Assembly: GCF_019669965.1 (NCBI RefSeq)
Contig: NZ_AP019781.1
Location: 1,675,092 to 1,739,091, forward strand
Direction: 5' to 3'
DNA: 64,000 bases
Origin: Methanoculleus chikugoensis
GTDB taxonomy: Archaea; Halobacteriota; Methanomicrobia; Methanomicrobiales; Methanoculleaceae
Shown: positions 24,303 to 33,443 of the stretch, in pieces
How the letters are laid out: each line of letters begins with the position of its first letter
Position numbering within the stretch: position 1 is the first letter of the stretch
Translations under genes and position numbers: made by a program
Notes under the pieces: model-generated
Told to the model about the DNA's origin: nothing
What the model saw: only the letters and a program-made list of their open reading frames with translations
The model's database searches: none

Positions 24303-27039
24303 GGAGTGCTTCAATAATTCTGTTGCGCCCGTACTCGAGCGCCTCCTCGAGCCGGGAGGCGTCCGTGCCCGCGCCCTGGGCAAGGTTCGGCTTGCCGCCG
24401 CCCTTCCCGCCGAGGATGCCGCAGACCTCCCGCACGATATCGACGGCGTTCACCGCCGGGACGCCCGACGTCGCCACCACCTTCACGGTTCCGTCTGCCG
24501 ACGCAAAGAGCGCCACGCCGCCCTCGGCGGCGACAGTCGTGGCGAGTGCGACGAGTTCTTTATGGGTCGCGTCGAGCGTTCTGACGACGACCCGGACCCC
24601 GTCCACCACTTCGCCGTCGAGATTCTGCATCTCGAGGTCCACCACTTTCTTCCGGAGACGTTCGATCTCCTTCTTCTGTTCCTTCCATTCCGAGAAGAAG
24701 CGCGCTACCGTCGGCGGCAGGTTCTCGGGCTGGACGCTCACCACGTCGGCAGACTCCTGGAGGAGGTCGGCCTGGTGCTGCACGGCATGCACGGCGGCGA
24801 TACCGGCCGCAAAGACCAGCCGCTCGACGCCGTCCTGGATATGCTCGACGCCGATGACCCGGATCGGCCCGATCTCACCGGTTGCCCGGACGTGCGTTCC
24901 GGCACATGCCTGCACGTCGGCACCGATCTGCACTGTCCTGATCTCCCGGCCCGGCGGGACGCCGCCCTGGTAGAGACCGAACCCATACTTCTGCTCGGCC
25001 TTCGTCCGCTCCTCGATGTGGACATAGACCGGCGTATCGGCCATGACCAACCGGTTCGCCTCAGTCTCGATCCTCTTGAGTTCATCGGGCGTGATGTGCT
25101 TGTAGTGCCGGATGTCCAGGCGGGACGCCTCGCTTCCCTTCTGGGCGCCCGCCTGGTGCACGTGGACGCCGAGCACCTCCTTTGCGGCGTGAAGAAGGAC
25201 ATGGGTCGCCGAGTGATGGCGCATCAGCGACCACCGGCGTTCCTCGTCCAACATGCCCTTCACCCGTTCGCCGCGCTTCAGGGGGCCGCCCGTGACCCGG
25301 TGGAGGATCACCTCGCCGAGTTTCACGACCTCCTCCACCCGCACCATGCTCTCGGACGCCACCAGGGTGCCGGTATCGGACGGCTGGCCGCCGCCCTCCG
25401 GGTAGAAGAGCGTCTGATCGAGCACCGCTATCCCGTCGAAGTAGTCCAGCACCATCGCCTCGAACTCGATCTCATTCGGCAGCTCGTAGTAGAGTTTCTT
25501 CGTCGGGGGGAGGGAGGCTGCACGCTCGCGGTAAGCTTCAAGCGGGTCTTCTCCCCTCGCCTCCTTCTGCGCCTCCGAGTGCGTCTCGGCGATCAGCGAG
25601 TAGAAGTTGTCGGGGATCTCCACGACGGCGCCCTCGGCGGCGGCGACCTCCTTCACCATCTCGGGCGGGATGCCGTGCGAGTCGTAGAGGGTGATGACCT
25701 CCTCGAGAGGCACCCGGGAACTCTTTGCCTTGTAGTTCCGGGCGATCTTCTGGACGATCCGGGCCCCGCGCTCAAGCGTGCTTGCGTACCTCGCCTCCTC
25801 GCTCTCCACGATCTCCCGTACCGCGTCCACGTCCTGCTCAAAGTTCTCGACCCCCACGACCTGCATCTGTGCTTCGATCAGGTCGCCGAGATCCTCGTCC
25901 ATCGAGAGGTCGTTCATCATCCGGAGCGTCCGGCGAAGCACGAGTCGTGCGAGGTAGCCCTCGCGGACGTTCGAGGGGACGATGCAGTCCCCGAGCATGT
26001 AGGCGAGGCAACGGGTGTGGTCGGCGATCGAGTAGACCTTCTCGATCGGGACGACGATCCGCTCGAGCCGATCGACCGGCACGCTGATTGCATCGGCGAC
26101 CTTTCTGCGGAGGTTGTAGAGGTTCGTCCCGGAGATGTCCATCACCCCGGCGAACCGGGCGCTGAGCCCCATGATCTTCGTGAACTCCGGGTTGTCGAGG
26201 AGATTCTCGAGATGAGCCGATCGCATCAGGCGGCTCACCATCTCCGGGAAGACCGCATCATAGATCGTCGGCGAACCCTTCGAGGCCCAGACGAACCGTT
26301 CAAGGCCGTAGCCGGTGTCCACGATGTTCAGCCGCATCGGGTAGTATGGCACCCCGTTCACGTCGACGGGCGGCTTGTCGGTCTTCTGCCGCCCGAGGTT
26401 CATGAAGACCAGCGTCGCGACCTCAAGACCGCCGATGAGCACCTCGACTGACGCTCCGGCGTTCCCGCCGCCGTACCAGGGGTGCTCCTTGTAGCTGACC
26501 CGGGTGGGATCGCCGCCGATGGACTTGATGAACTCGTCGCAGAGGGCGACCGTCTCATCCTTCCAGTAGATCCGCTCCTCCGGGGTGTTGAAGGCGTGGT
26601 GCGCCATCATCTCAAAAAGCGTCAGGTGGCGCCCCGACCGGCCGACCGAGTCGAGGTCGTTTAAGCGGATGCAGGGCTGGGAGATGGTCAGCGGGTTCGC
26701 CGGCGGGGGAACGACCCCGCTCGTGACGAACGGCTGAAAATCGGCGATGGATGCGATGGTGAGGTAGATATCGTCTCTCCATCGGGCGGCTACGGGATAT
26801 CGTTCGAGGCGTGTATGGCCGTGCCGCTCGAAGAACGAGAGGAACGCCTCCCGCATCTCGCTGACGTTATGAGGTTTGAAGACCGGATTGCCGATGAAGT
26901 TATACGTCACGCACGGGGCGTCGCCGCAGAACTCCTGTTCCGGATCCCGGGTCCAGAAGGCCGACCCGCAACTCTTGCAGATCTTCCGCTCAAACCCCTC
27001 CGACTTGAAATAATCGAGCGTATATTCTTCCTCGAGCAT
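24292..27039 (-). CDS. alaS: alanyl-tRNA synthetase, archaeal type
   Basis: Protein of 915 residues that charges tRNA-Ala. The archaeal N-terminal extension carries a zinc-like C-x2-C (FERKICKSCGSAFWTRDPE). The class II catalytic core follows with QPCIRLNDLDSVGRSGRHLT. The editing domain holds HHSATHVLLHA and CAGTHVRATGEIG, whose His and Cys residues bind zinc to clear mischarged Ser and Gly. A coiled coil (EWKEQKKEIERLRKK) and the C-Ala domain end the protein (GGKGGGKPNLAQGAG). It is followed by the overlapping wHTH membrane gene. Confidence 0.97.
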   Translation of the reverse strand: MLEEEYTLDYFKSEGFERKICKSCGSAFWTRDPEQEFCGDAPCVTYNFIGNPVFKPHNVSEMREAFLSFFERHGHTRLERYPVAARWRDDIYLTIASIADFQPFVTSGVVPPPANPLTISQPCIRLNDLDSVGRSGRHLTLFEMMAHHAFNTPEERIYWKDETVALCDEFIKSIGGDPTRVSYKEHPWYGGGNAGASVEVLIGGLEVATLVFMNLGRQKTDKPPVDVNGVPYYPMRLNIVDTGYGLERFVWASKGSPTIYDAVFPEMVSRLMRSAHLENLLDNPEFTKIMGLSARFAGVMDISGTNLYNLRRKVADAISVPVDRLERIVVPIEKVYSIADHTRCLAYMLGDCIVPSNVREGYLARLVLRRTLRMMNDLSMDEDLGDLIEAQMQVVGVENFEQDVDAVREIVESEEARYASTLERGARIVQKIARNYKAKSSRVPLEEVITLYDSHGIPPEMVKEVAAAEGAVVEIPDNFYSLIAETHSEAQKEARGEDPLEAYRERAASLPPTKKLYYELPNEIEFEAMVLDYFDGIAVLDQTLFYPEGGGQPSDTGTLVASESMVRVEEVVKLGEVILHRVTGGPLKRGERVKGMLDEERRWSLMRHHSATHVLLHAAKEVLGVHVHQAGAQKGSEASRLDIRHYKHITPDELKRIETEANRLVMADTPVYVHIEERTKAEQKYGFGLYQGGVPPGREIRTVQIGADVQACAGTHVRATGEIGPIRVIGVEHIQDGVERLVFAAGIAAVHAVQHQADLLQESADVVSVQPENLPPTVARFFSEWKEQKKEIERLRKKVVDLEMQNLDGEVVDGVRVVVRTLDATHKELVALATTVAAEGGVALFASADGTVKVVATSGVPAVNAVDIVREVCGILGGKGGGKPNLAQGAGTDASRLEEALEYGRNRIIEALHGE

Positions 27040-27100
27040 TGAAAATCACGCAGCATAAATCTGTTGGATTCTGCGCGATATAGTTGTTTGTGCAGCCTAT

Positions 27101-27418
27101 TCATACTTTCCATGTATCCTGATACCAGAGGTCGTAGGATTCATATAATCCCGTCCTCTCGGCGATACGCACCGCAAGGATGTGCCAGCATTCGCGCCCC
27201 CGGAAGAGGAAGTCGCTGCAGGTGCAGAAGTCCCCCTCGACGATGTACTCGCTGCTCCGGCCCACCACGACGAAGAAGTCGAGGTAACGCTTCACCTGCC
27301 CTGCATCGACGGCCTCGAGCGCCTTTCTCCCTCGCTCGCCGTAGACACGCTCGATGCAGGCGCGGAACTCCGGCGTCAGCGCCCGGTCCTGCTCCATCTT
27401 CTGCCAGAGACCCCTCAT
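27101..27418 (-). CDS. SWIM zinc-finger protein
   Basis: Protein of 105 residues consisting mainly of a SWIM domain: C65-x-C67 in DFCTCSDFLF and C77-x-H79 in RECWHILAV, the CxCx(n)CxH zinc ligands. Standalone archaeal SWIM proteins accompany recombination or tRNA-related genes in some genomes; the role here is unknown. The ATG overlaps the NIF3 stop (ATGA), so the two are translationally coupled. alaS begins 61 nt further on and could belong to the same transcript. Confidence 0.85.
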   Translation of the reverse strand: MRGLWQKMEQDRALTPEFRACIERVYGERGRKALEAVDAGQVKRYLDFFVVVGRSSEYIVEGDFCTCSDFLFRGRECWHILAVRIAERTGLYESYDLWYQDTWKV

Positions 27419-28125
27419 GGAACTACCACTACGTGTGGCGGATCAGGGATATAATGCCACCCCATGCGTGATGCGAGGGCCTCCATGGCCGGGGCCTCAA
27501 GCACATAGTGAGTGGATTCGAGGCAGGGGATGGGCGATGCACGGGCTACGCTGTGCTTCAGCTCCGCCGAGAGGAATGCTTCCGCCCCGAGACCGGCGGC
27601 CTCCCGGATCAGGTCGGGGTCAAACCCGCTCCCCCCCACGACGGCGAGGCGCCGGATCGTTCCCACCTCGCCGTAGACCCGGATCCCGCCGCCCGGGAGG
27701 CGGCGGGCAATCTCCCGGGCATCGAGGGAGCAGTCGCCGACGAGCCCGACGGTCATCTGCTCCGTCTGCAGGAGATCGAGCCGGGCCGCGAGGACGTCGT
27801 TGACGCCGCCCTCGGCACGGTCGAAGTTCGTGTGCATGACGTAGAGATTTATATCGGCGGCAAGGAGCGTCCGGAGCAGGCGCGACGTCGCCCCCCGGAC
27901 TGCCGTGACCGGACTCCAGAGGGGCGTATGGTGGACGACCAGCATATCCGCGCCGGCACGGGCGGCGGCATCCACCACCTTCTGTGTGGCATCGAGCGCA
28001 CAGCAGACGGTTCCGATCTCTTCTCTTCCCTCGACGACGAGGCCGATCCTCCCGGCATCGTACTCCTCGGCCAGTTCGGGCGGAGCAACCTGCTCCAGTG
28101 CGGCGATGAACCTCTCGATATCCAT
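27415..28125 (-). CDS. NIF3 family metal-binding protein
   Basis: Protein of 236 residues. Dinuclear-metal ligands are visible as H65-H66 in VVHHTPLW, H98 and D102 in MHTNFDRAEGGVND, and the C-terminal AELKHSV. NIF3/DUF34 proteins form toroidal hexamers; GTP cyclohydrolase and metal-chaperone roles have been proposed but none is settled. The ATG at 28125 is preceded by GAGGT at a 5-nt spacing, better than the ATG at 28137. It is the first gene of the NIF3-SWIM pair. Confidence 0.9.
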   Translation of the reverse strand: MDIERFIAALEQVAPPELAEEYDAGRIGLVVEGREEIGTVCCALDATQKVVDAAARAGADMLVVHHTPLWSPVTAVRGATSRLLRTLLAADINLYVMHTNFDRAEGGVNDVLAARLDLLQTEQMTVGLVGDCSLDAREIARRLPGGGIRVYGEVGTIRRLAVVGGSGFDPDLIREAAGLGAEAFLSAELKHSVARASPIPCLESTHYVLEAPAMEALASRMGWHYIPDPPHVVVVP

Positions 28126-28349
28126 ACGGTACCTCATATGGCACTCACAAAATAAAAGGGTGAACGAGGACGCCACCCTGCACCCAGAAAAATCCCATCG
28201 AATAAAATTTCTTTCCCAGGAAGTTTTGAACATAATTCGAGAGAAAATGGGCCATTATCTGATAAAGGCAGCAGGTATGGAATAGATCAAATAGAAATAA
28301 TTATCTCTAAAAAAGCCGAGACTCGATTATCGTCTTTCGGAGACAGAAC

Positions 28350-29645
28350 ATGTTGAGACCACTTATTATCGGAGCAATACTCCTCGTTCTCTGCGCCGGC
28401 ATCCCCGCCGTGTCCGCACTGGGAGGAGATGAAGGATGGTACCGCGTCCACTGCAACGTCGACGGTGCCAACGTCTACTTCGACGGACAGTACCAGGGTA
28501 CCACCTACGGTGGGTCGCTCGACGTCCCGGTCTACACCACCGGGGCGCCCTACAGTTCCTACCGTGTCGAGAAGAGCGGGTACAACTCGTATTCCGGCAG
28601 CCTGCCCTCGGGCCCCGCGGCAGGCCAGACCGTGGACGTCTACGCGACACTGCAGCCGGTCGAGACTACCGGCTCGATCCACGTCACGTCAAGCCCCTCA
28701 GGTGCGGCGATCTACCTGAACGGAAACTACCGGGGCACAGCGCCGCTCACGATTCAGAGCCTCTCCCCCGGAACCTACTCCCTTGAAGCCGAGCGATCCG
28801 GCTACAACTCCGACCACGCCACCGTCACGGTCAGGTCAGGGCAGCAGTCGAACATCCAGTTCACCCTGACGCCGATCGAGCAGTACGGGTCGATCAAGGT
28901 CACCTCCAGCCCATCGGGTGCGTACGTCTACATGGACGGCGTCTACAAGGGCCGGACGCCCCTGACGCTCACCAGCGTCTCGGCAAAGAAACACAATATC
29001 GAACTTGATCATAGCGGCTACTACGACTGGAGGTCGACCGTGACCGTGAGCCCCGGCGTGACCAGTTACGTCAACGCCTACCTGACGACCATCCCCTCCG
29101 AGACCACCGGCGCCATCGACGTGGTCTCCTACCCGGCAGGCGCGGACATCTTCCTCGACGACAGGTACCAGGGCAAGACCCCCGCGGCCGGAGTATACGC
29201 GATATCGAACGTCGCGGTCGGCTCCCACACGGTGAGGGTAGCCCTCTCCGGCTACCAGGACTACACGACGTCGGTCATCGTCAGCGGGGCAACCACAAGC
29301 CACGTCACCGCGACGCTCCAGCCCGGCCAGTCGACCTCGACGGGCTCGATCTCGGTCACCTCCTCCCCCTCCGGAGCCGAGGTCTACATCGACAACGTCT
29401 ATAAGGGTATCACCCCGCTGACCGTCGACGGGATTGCCACCGGCACCCACGCGGTCAGGGTGGCGCTCGGCGGCTACAGCGACTGGTCGACCACCGTTCA
29501 GGTCGGTGCCGGAAGCACCGCCTCGGCCTCGGCTTCGCTCTCGCCTGTGCCGACCCAGGCCCCCCACGCGGGCGTGGCACCCTTTGCCGTGATAGGCGCG
29601 CTCGGGATCCTCGGGATCCTCGTCGCGTTGCACAGGCGGGACTGA
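28350..29645 (+). CDS. PEGA-repeat cell-surface protein
   Basis: Protein of 431 residues. A signal peptide (to VSALGG) precedes five PEGA-type repeats of about 70 residues each, roughly at 28-102, 105-172, 176-243, 247-320 and 325-392. Several begin GSI-x-VTSSPSGA-x-(V/I)Y(L/M/I)(D/N) and contain KG-x-TPLT. A C-terminal membrane segment (FAVIGALGILGILVAL) with RRD at the end anchors it outside the cell. PEGA domains are beta-sandwich surface modules in methanogens, probably for adhesion or envelope structure. Hydroxylated residues are abundant, suiting glycosylation. Confidence 0.88.
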   Translation: MLRPLIIGAILLVLCAGIPAVSALGGDEGWYRVHCNVDGANVYFDGQYQGTTYGGSLDVPVYTTGAPYSSYRVEKSGYNSYSGSLPSGPAAGQTVDVYATLQPVETTGSIHVTSSPSGAAIYLNGNYRGTAPLTIQSLSPGTYSLEAERSGYNSDHATVTVRSGQQSNIQFTLTPIEQYGSIKVTSSPSGAYVYMDGVYKGRTPLTLTSVSAKKHNIELDHSGYYDWRSTVTVSPGVTSYVNAYLTTIPSETTGAIDVVSYPAGADIFLDDRYQGKTPAAGVYAISNVAVGSHTVRVALSGYQDYTTSVIVSGATTSHVTATLQPGQSTSTGSISVTSSPSGAEVYIDNVYKGITPLTVDGIATGTHAVRVALGGYSDWSTTVQVGAGSTASASASLSPVPTQAPHAGVAPFAVIGALGILGILVALHRRD

Positions 29646-29664
29646 ACACGAAAAAAACCCACAC

Positions 29665-29670
29665 TTTTTT
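29665..29670 (+). terminator. T-run terminator after the PEGA gene
   Basis: A T6 run lies 20 nt after the stop codon at 29645, following an A7 run. Archaeal termination commonly uses oligo-T tracts without a hairpin. Confidence 0.4.
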
Positions 29671-29761
29671 GAGAAGCATAAATCTCCCAGATGTTACCGA
29701 TTGACCGTTGACGGCAGGGTTCATACCCCGACGCAATATTACCTAAAGTAATAAACAACAC

Positions 29762-29771
29762 CTATAAATAT
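29762..29771 (+). promoter_or_regulatory. TATA box, leaderless start of the homocysteine operon
   Basis: The ctataaatat box is centred 26-27 nt before the ATG at 29793 and no Shine-Dalgarno sequence intervenes, so the transcript should begin at or within a base or two of the start codon. Confidence 0.5.
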
Positions 29772-29792
29772 TCCGAAAATGAATATACGTTC

Positions 29793-31301
29793 ATGGCAAA
29801 GTCCCTCGACCTCATCAATGCCCGGATACGCGACGGTAGTGCACGAGTAGTTACCGCCGACGAGATGCCGGCAATCGTCGACGAACTGGGCGAGGAAGGG
29901 GCACTGGCGGAGGTCGACGTCGTCACGACCGGGACGTTCGGGGCAATGTGCTCTTCCGGTGCCTTCTTTAACTTCGGGCACGCCGACCCCCCCATCCGGA
30001 TGGAGCGCGTATGGCTCAACGACGTTGAGGCATACGCGGGGATTGCAGCGGTCGACGCCTACCTGGGCGCAACCCAGGAGGCCGAGTCCAAAGACAGGCC
30101 GTACGGCGGCGCCCACGTCCTCGAAGAACTCGTCGCGGGAGGCACCGTCGAACTGCGGGCAACCTCCCACGGGACCGACTGCTACCCGCGCCGGAGCATC
30201 ACGACGGAACTGCTGCTCGAGGATATGAACCAGGCAATCATGGTCAACCCGAGGAACTCCTACCAGCGCTACAACGCGGCGACGAACACCACCGACCGGA
30301 CGCTCAACACCTACATGGGGACACTCCTCCCACGGTGCGGCAACGTCTCCTACTCCGGCGCAGGGACTCTCTCCCCGCTCATAAACGACCCCGGTTTCCG
30401 GGTCATCGGGAGCGGCGTCCCGATCTTCCTTGCCGGTGCGGAGGGGATGATCGTCGGCGAGGGGACGCAACACTCGGCGGGCGGCGGGTTTGGAACCCTG
30501 ATGGTGACCGGGGACATGAAGCAGATGCGCCAGGAGTTCCTGCGGGCGGCGGTGATGAACGGCTACGGTGTGACGATGTACGTCGGCGTCGGCGTCCCGA
30601 TACCGGTGCTCGATACCGGGATCGTCCGGAGCACCGCGGCGCGTGACGAAGATATCCTGACCGAGATCATCGATTACGGCACGCCCCGGCGTGACCGCCC
30701 GTCGCTCGCGAGGGTCAGTTACGCCGACCTCAAGAGCGGGTCGGTCGAGATCGGCGGTGAGACCGTCCGGACGTCGTCGCTCTCCAGTTACCGGCGGGCA
30801 CGCGCGGTTGCAGTGGAACTCAAAGACTGGATCGAGCGAGGAAAGATGGAACTTGCCCTCCCTACCCGCCGGATCGACCCGACAAAACGCGCGAAACCCA
30901 TGCGGGAGACAGCCGTCACCCCCCGCGTCCGTGATATCATGAACCGGCAGGTGATCAGCATCACGGAGGACGAGGAGATTCGCGTGGCGGCAAAGCGGCT
31001 CTTGCGGGGCGAGACGAACCACCTCCCGGTTCTCGACGGCAACGGCATGCTGGTCGGGATCATCACCACTTACGACGTCTCGAAGGCGGTGGTGACGGAC
31101 GGGAGGCTCCGTCAGGTAAAGGACATCATGACCCGGAACGTGATCAAGACGACACCCGACGAGCCGGTGGACGTCGCCGCCCAGAAACTTGAGCAGAACA
31201 ACATCAGCGCCCTTCCCGTGGTGGACGCGACGAACCGGGTGGTCGGCATCCTCTCGGCGATCGATCTCGGGAAACTCTTCGGCGGGAGGCGGCGGCGATG
31301 A
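29793..31301 (+). CDS. L-aspartate semialdehyde sulfurtransferase (DUF39) with CBS pair
   Basis: Protein of 502 residues homologous to Methanosarcina MA1821, which converts aspartate semialdehyde to homocysteine using sulfide-derived persulfide. The two conserved cysteines are C53 (TTGTFGAMCSSGAFFNFGHA) and C130 (SHGTDCYPRRS), matching the spacing of the catalytic Cys54 and the second conserved Cys131 of that family. Residues about 381-502 form two CBS modules (VRDIMNRQVISITEDEE and VKDIMTRNVIKTTPDEP), a likely adenosine-nucleotide or AdoMet sensor. The stop overlaps the next gene by 4 nt. Function is from family knowledge. Confidence 0.92.
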   Translation: MAKSLDLINARIRDGSARVVTADEMPAIVDELGEEGALAEVDVVTTGTFGAMCSSGAFFNFGHADPPIRMERVWLNDVEAYAGIAAVDAYLGATQEAESKDRPYGGAHVLEELVAGGTVELRATSHGTDCYPRRSITTELLLEDMNQAIMVNPRNSYQRYNAATNTTDRTLNTYMGTLLPRCGNVSYSGAGTLSPLINDPGFRVIGSGVPIFLAGAEGMIVGEGTQHSAGGGFGTLMVTGDMKQMRQEFLRAAVMNGYGVTMYVGVGVPIPVLDTGIVRSTAARDEDILTEIIDYGTPRRDRPSLARVSYADLKSGSVEIGGETVRTSSLSSYRRARAVAVELKDWIERGKMELALPTRRIDPTKRAKPMRETAVTPRVRDIMNRQVISITEDEEIRVAAKRLLRGETNHLPVLDGNGMLVGIITTYDVSKAVVTDGRLRQVKDIMTRNVIKTTPDEPVDVAAQKLEQNNISALPVVDATNRVVGILSAIDLGKLFGGRRRR

Positions 31302-31696
31302 AACTCCTGCTGACGTTCTCCCGGAAAGGAAAAGCCGACCCGGGAAGAGAACCGGTGATCGCCCGGGTGGTGAAGGAGACCGGCGTTCTCATCAACGTCG
31401 AGAAGGCCAACATCGACTCGATGGCCGGCGAGGTGTTGATCGACGTCCCGGACAGCAGCGCAGACCAGATCCGGCGGCGCCTTGAGGATCTCGGAGTCTC
31501 GGTTCGTGTGATGGAGAACGCTATTGCCCGCGACGAGGAGGAGTGCGTCGACTGCGGGGCGTGCATCAGCATCTGTCCCCAGGAGGTCTTCTCGTTCGAT
31601 GCGGAGTGGCGCCTTTCCGTGAGCGCCGAACGCTGCGTCCTCTGCGGGAAGTGCATCCGGGCGTGCCCGCACGGCGCCCTCTCGCAACAGGGATGA
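31298..31696 (+). CDS. NIL-domain 2x[4Fe-4S] ferredoxin (MA1822-like)
   Basis: Protein of 132 residues. An N-terminal NIL domain (about 1-75) is followed by two [4Fe-4S] motifs, C83-x2-C86-x2-C89-x3-C93-P and C113-x2-C116-x2-C119-x3-C123-P. In Methanosarcina the equivalent protein supplies reducing power to the DUF39 sulfurtransferase to release the homocysteine sulfur. It overlaps the DUF39 gene upstream and the UPF0280 gene downstream by ATGA each, so the three are translated together. Confidence 0.92.
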   Translation: MKLLLTFSRKGKADPGREPVIARVVKETGVLINVEKANIDSMAGEVLIDVPDSSADQIRRRLEDLGVSVRVMENAIARDEEECVDCGACISICPQEVFSFDAEWRLSVSAERCVLCGKCIRACPHGALSQQG

Positions 31697-32409
31697 TCCG
31701 GGAACATTTCGAGTACCGGCAGACGATCGCGACGATTCTCGCGGATGAACCGCGGCAGATCGAGGCGGCGAAATCCGGCATACTGGCCGCCCGGCAGGAG
31801 GTCGAGCGGCAGATTGCCGTCGACCCCTATTTTTCGGCAACGTTCGAGCCGTATACTCCAAAGAGCCCTACAGATATCCCGGCAAGCATGGCCCGGGCAG
31901 CCGCGGAGGCCGGGGTCGGGCCGATGGCGGCGGTGGCGGGCGCCATAGCCCGGGCAGGGGTGGAGGCGATGGTCGAGGCCGGCGCAGTGTTCGGCCTCGT
32001 CGACAACGGCGGGGATATCGCTCTCGTGAGCGACCGCGAGGTGACGATCGGCATCTACGCGGGGGCATCACCGTTGAGCGGGCGTTTTGCGTTCCTGATC
32101 CCTCCGAACGAGGAGATCCTCGGCATCTGCACCTCGTCGGCGACGGTGGGGCCGTCGATCAGTTTCGGCATTGCCGACGCCGTGACGGTCATTTCTCCCG
32201 ACGTCGCCGCCGCGGACGCATGGGCGACGGCGATCTGCAATCGGATCACGGTTGACGACACCTCCGTCCTCGACGACCTTGAGGGGACCAGTATCCGGGG
32301 CGTGCTTGCCGTCATCGGCGATGCGGTGATCCGATGGGGGGACCTCCCGCCGATCGTGCGGGCAAGGGTGGACGAACGGCTGATCACCGCCGGGAGATCG
32401 CCGGTCTAG
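31693..32409 (+). CDS. UPF0280 (COG2122) ApbE-like protein
   Basis: Protein of 238 residues: MIREHFEYRQTIATILADEP, the small-residue stretch GVGPMAAVAGAIARAGVEAM, VDNGGDIALVSDREV, and CTSSATVGPSISFG-IADAV. These are the marks of COG2122, distantly related to the flavin transferase ApbE. This family co-occurs with DUF39 and NIL-ferredoxin and has been tied genetically to homocysteine synthesis in Methanosarcina; its exact step is not established. The start at 31693 overlaps the ferredoxin stop (ATGA), which rules out longer extensions. Confidence 0.9.
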   Translation: MIREHFEYRQTIATILADEPRQIEAAKSGILAARQEVERQIAVDPYFSATFEPYTPKSPTDIPASMARAAAEAGVGPMAAVAGAIARAGVEAMVEAGAVFGLVDNGGDIALVSDREVTIGIYAGASPLSGRFAFLIPPNEEILGICTSSATVGPSISFGIADAVTVISPDVAAADAWATAICNRITVDDTSVLDDLEGTSIRGVLAVIGDAVIRWGDLPPIVRARVDERLITAGRSPV

Positions 32410-32424
32410 TGCTACTGGCTTCAA

Positions 32425-32580
32425 TTTGCGTGAGGCCGCATCCATCTTTATGCACCGTCAGCTCACGCGAAGACGCAAAGAACGCGAAGGGAAGGTAGGG
32501 TACGATCAACAATCTTCGCGCCTTCGCGTGAGACCGCATCATCATCCCTATGCCGTCAATTCACGCGAAGACGCGAAGTA
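32425..32580. repeat. dispersed CTTCGCGTGAG repeat, copy 2
   Basis: Contains tgcgtgaggccgcatcc, ctcacgcgaagacgc, cttcgcgccttcgcgtgag and tcacgcgaagacgcgaag, arranged as two inverted pairs. It fills most of the gap between the convergent UPF0280 and 130-residue protein genes and would form long hairpins in either transcript. Confidence 0.7.
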
Positions 32581-32647
32581 TGTGATCTATTGACGACCTT
32601 CAAACCTCGCAAAAGACTATGCCCTCAAACGAAGGCAGCCCGACGTA

Positions 32648-33040
32648 TCAGAGGCACTCCTCCATGTAGCGGGCAATCTCTGCGTATGCCTCCGTGCCGC
32701 TGAACCGTGCGGGCGTGTTCTCCCCGTCGGTGAGGAGGACGGCCGGCTCCCCGTCTTCCATCAGAAAGATCACCTCGTAGAGGTCGACCTCATCGATGAC
32801 GAGCCCCCGTGCGAGGTCCGATGCGGCGTGGAGCTGCAGCCGCTCCATCGTCAGTTCGTCCGGTGTCTCCCGGAAGTAGTAGTAAAAGACCTGGTACGCG
32901 TTGAGAAGGTCGGAGGAAAGCAGCGCTCCTCGGGTCTCTTCGTCAAGCGTATCCAGCATCTTCGCGAGAAGCTCGTCGTCGTCTTCACTCGCCTCAAAGA
33001 GGCTGTCGGCAAGTTCCGCCAGTTCCATATAGTCGGTCAT
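32648..33040 (-). CDS. acidic alpha-helical protein, unknown function
   Basis: Protein of 130 residues (MTDYMELAELADSLFEA...), strongly acidic, with long amphipathic helices and a beta-rich C-terminal part (LYEVIFLMEDGEPAVLLTDG). The ATG at 33040 is preferred over a start at 33124 because the added residues would be Arg/Cys/Trp rich and would overlap the divergent gene. It may be a small archaeal regulator or binding protein. The family was not recognised. Confidence 0.65.
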   Translation of the reverse strand: MTDYMELAELADSLFEASEDDDELLAKMLDTLDEETRGALLSSDLLNAYQVFYYYFRETPDELTMERLQLHAASDLARGLVIDEVDLYEVIFLMEDGEPAVLLTDGENTPARFSGTEAYAEIARYMEECL

Positions 33041-33122
33041 ACCCGGTTCCCACCTGCACATCCAATCTCCCGCACCGGCTGAACAACCGCGCCGATAGCG
33101 GCCGACAGAGCCGGAACGGTGC

Positions 33123-33443
33123 ATGAATAACTATATCGGTCTCCCGGAAAAAAGAATAGGTGTGCGTGAGGAAGATCTGGACTGGGCCGTATATCACCGG
33201 ATTCCCGAAACCGGCGACATTACGGTCGGAGACCTGGTAGCAGCCACCGGATTTGAGCCCGATGCGGTGACGGCATCGCTCGAGCGTCTTGAACATTACC
33301 TTCTTATCAGAAAGACGGGGAAGATGGTGCGCCTTCTCTCTATCCAGGAATCGCTGATAGAGTGCCAGTGCCGCCATACCAGAGAAGACCTGCCGTTCAT
33401 CATCGAGAACGGAGTAATCCGGGCAAAAAGGAGCGAGGAATGA
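33123..33443 (+). CDS. winged-helix DNA-binding protein
   Basis: Protein of 106 residues with a helix-turn-helix: [40 protein letters not shown] and a wing near [14 protein letters not shown]. It looks like an archaeal transcription regulator for the genes that follow; the ATG of aTrm56 overlaps its stop (ATGA). The C-terminal part ([20 protein letters not shown]) carries two cysteines that might be redox or metal sensitive. It is divergent from the 130-residue gene, from which it is separated by about 80 nt. Confidence 0.75.
   Translation: MNNYIGLPEKRIGVREEDLDWAVYHRIPETGDITVGDLVAATGFEPDAVTASLERLEHYLLIRKTGKMVRLLSIQESLIECQCRHTREDLPFIIENGVIRAKRSEE

Noticed and set aside
24142-26451. A 769-codon plus-strand open frame
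   Set aside because: It is antisense to alaS, which has all its family motifs. The translated product is His/Val/Arg rich and lacks any domain.
27101-28125. NIF3-SWIM overlap as a novel system
   Set aside because: The ATGA overlap shows co-translation but both families are widespread and such packing is common in this genome, so no special function is claimed.
29739-31022. A long minus-strand frame opposite the DUF39 gene
   Set aside because: It lies wholly antisense to a gene with conserved catalytic cysteines and CBS motifs; composition is typical of a shadow frame.
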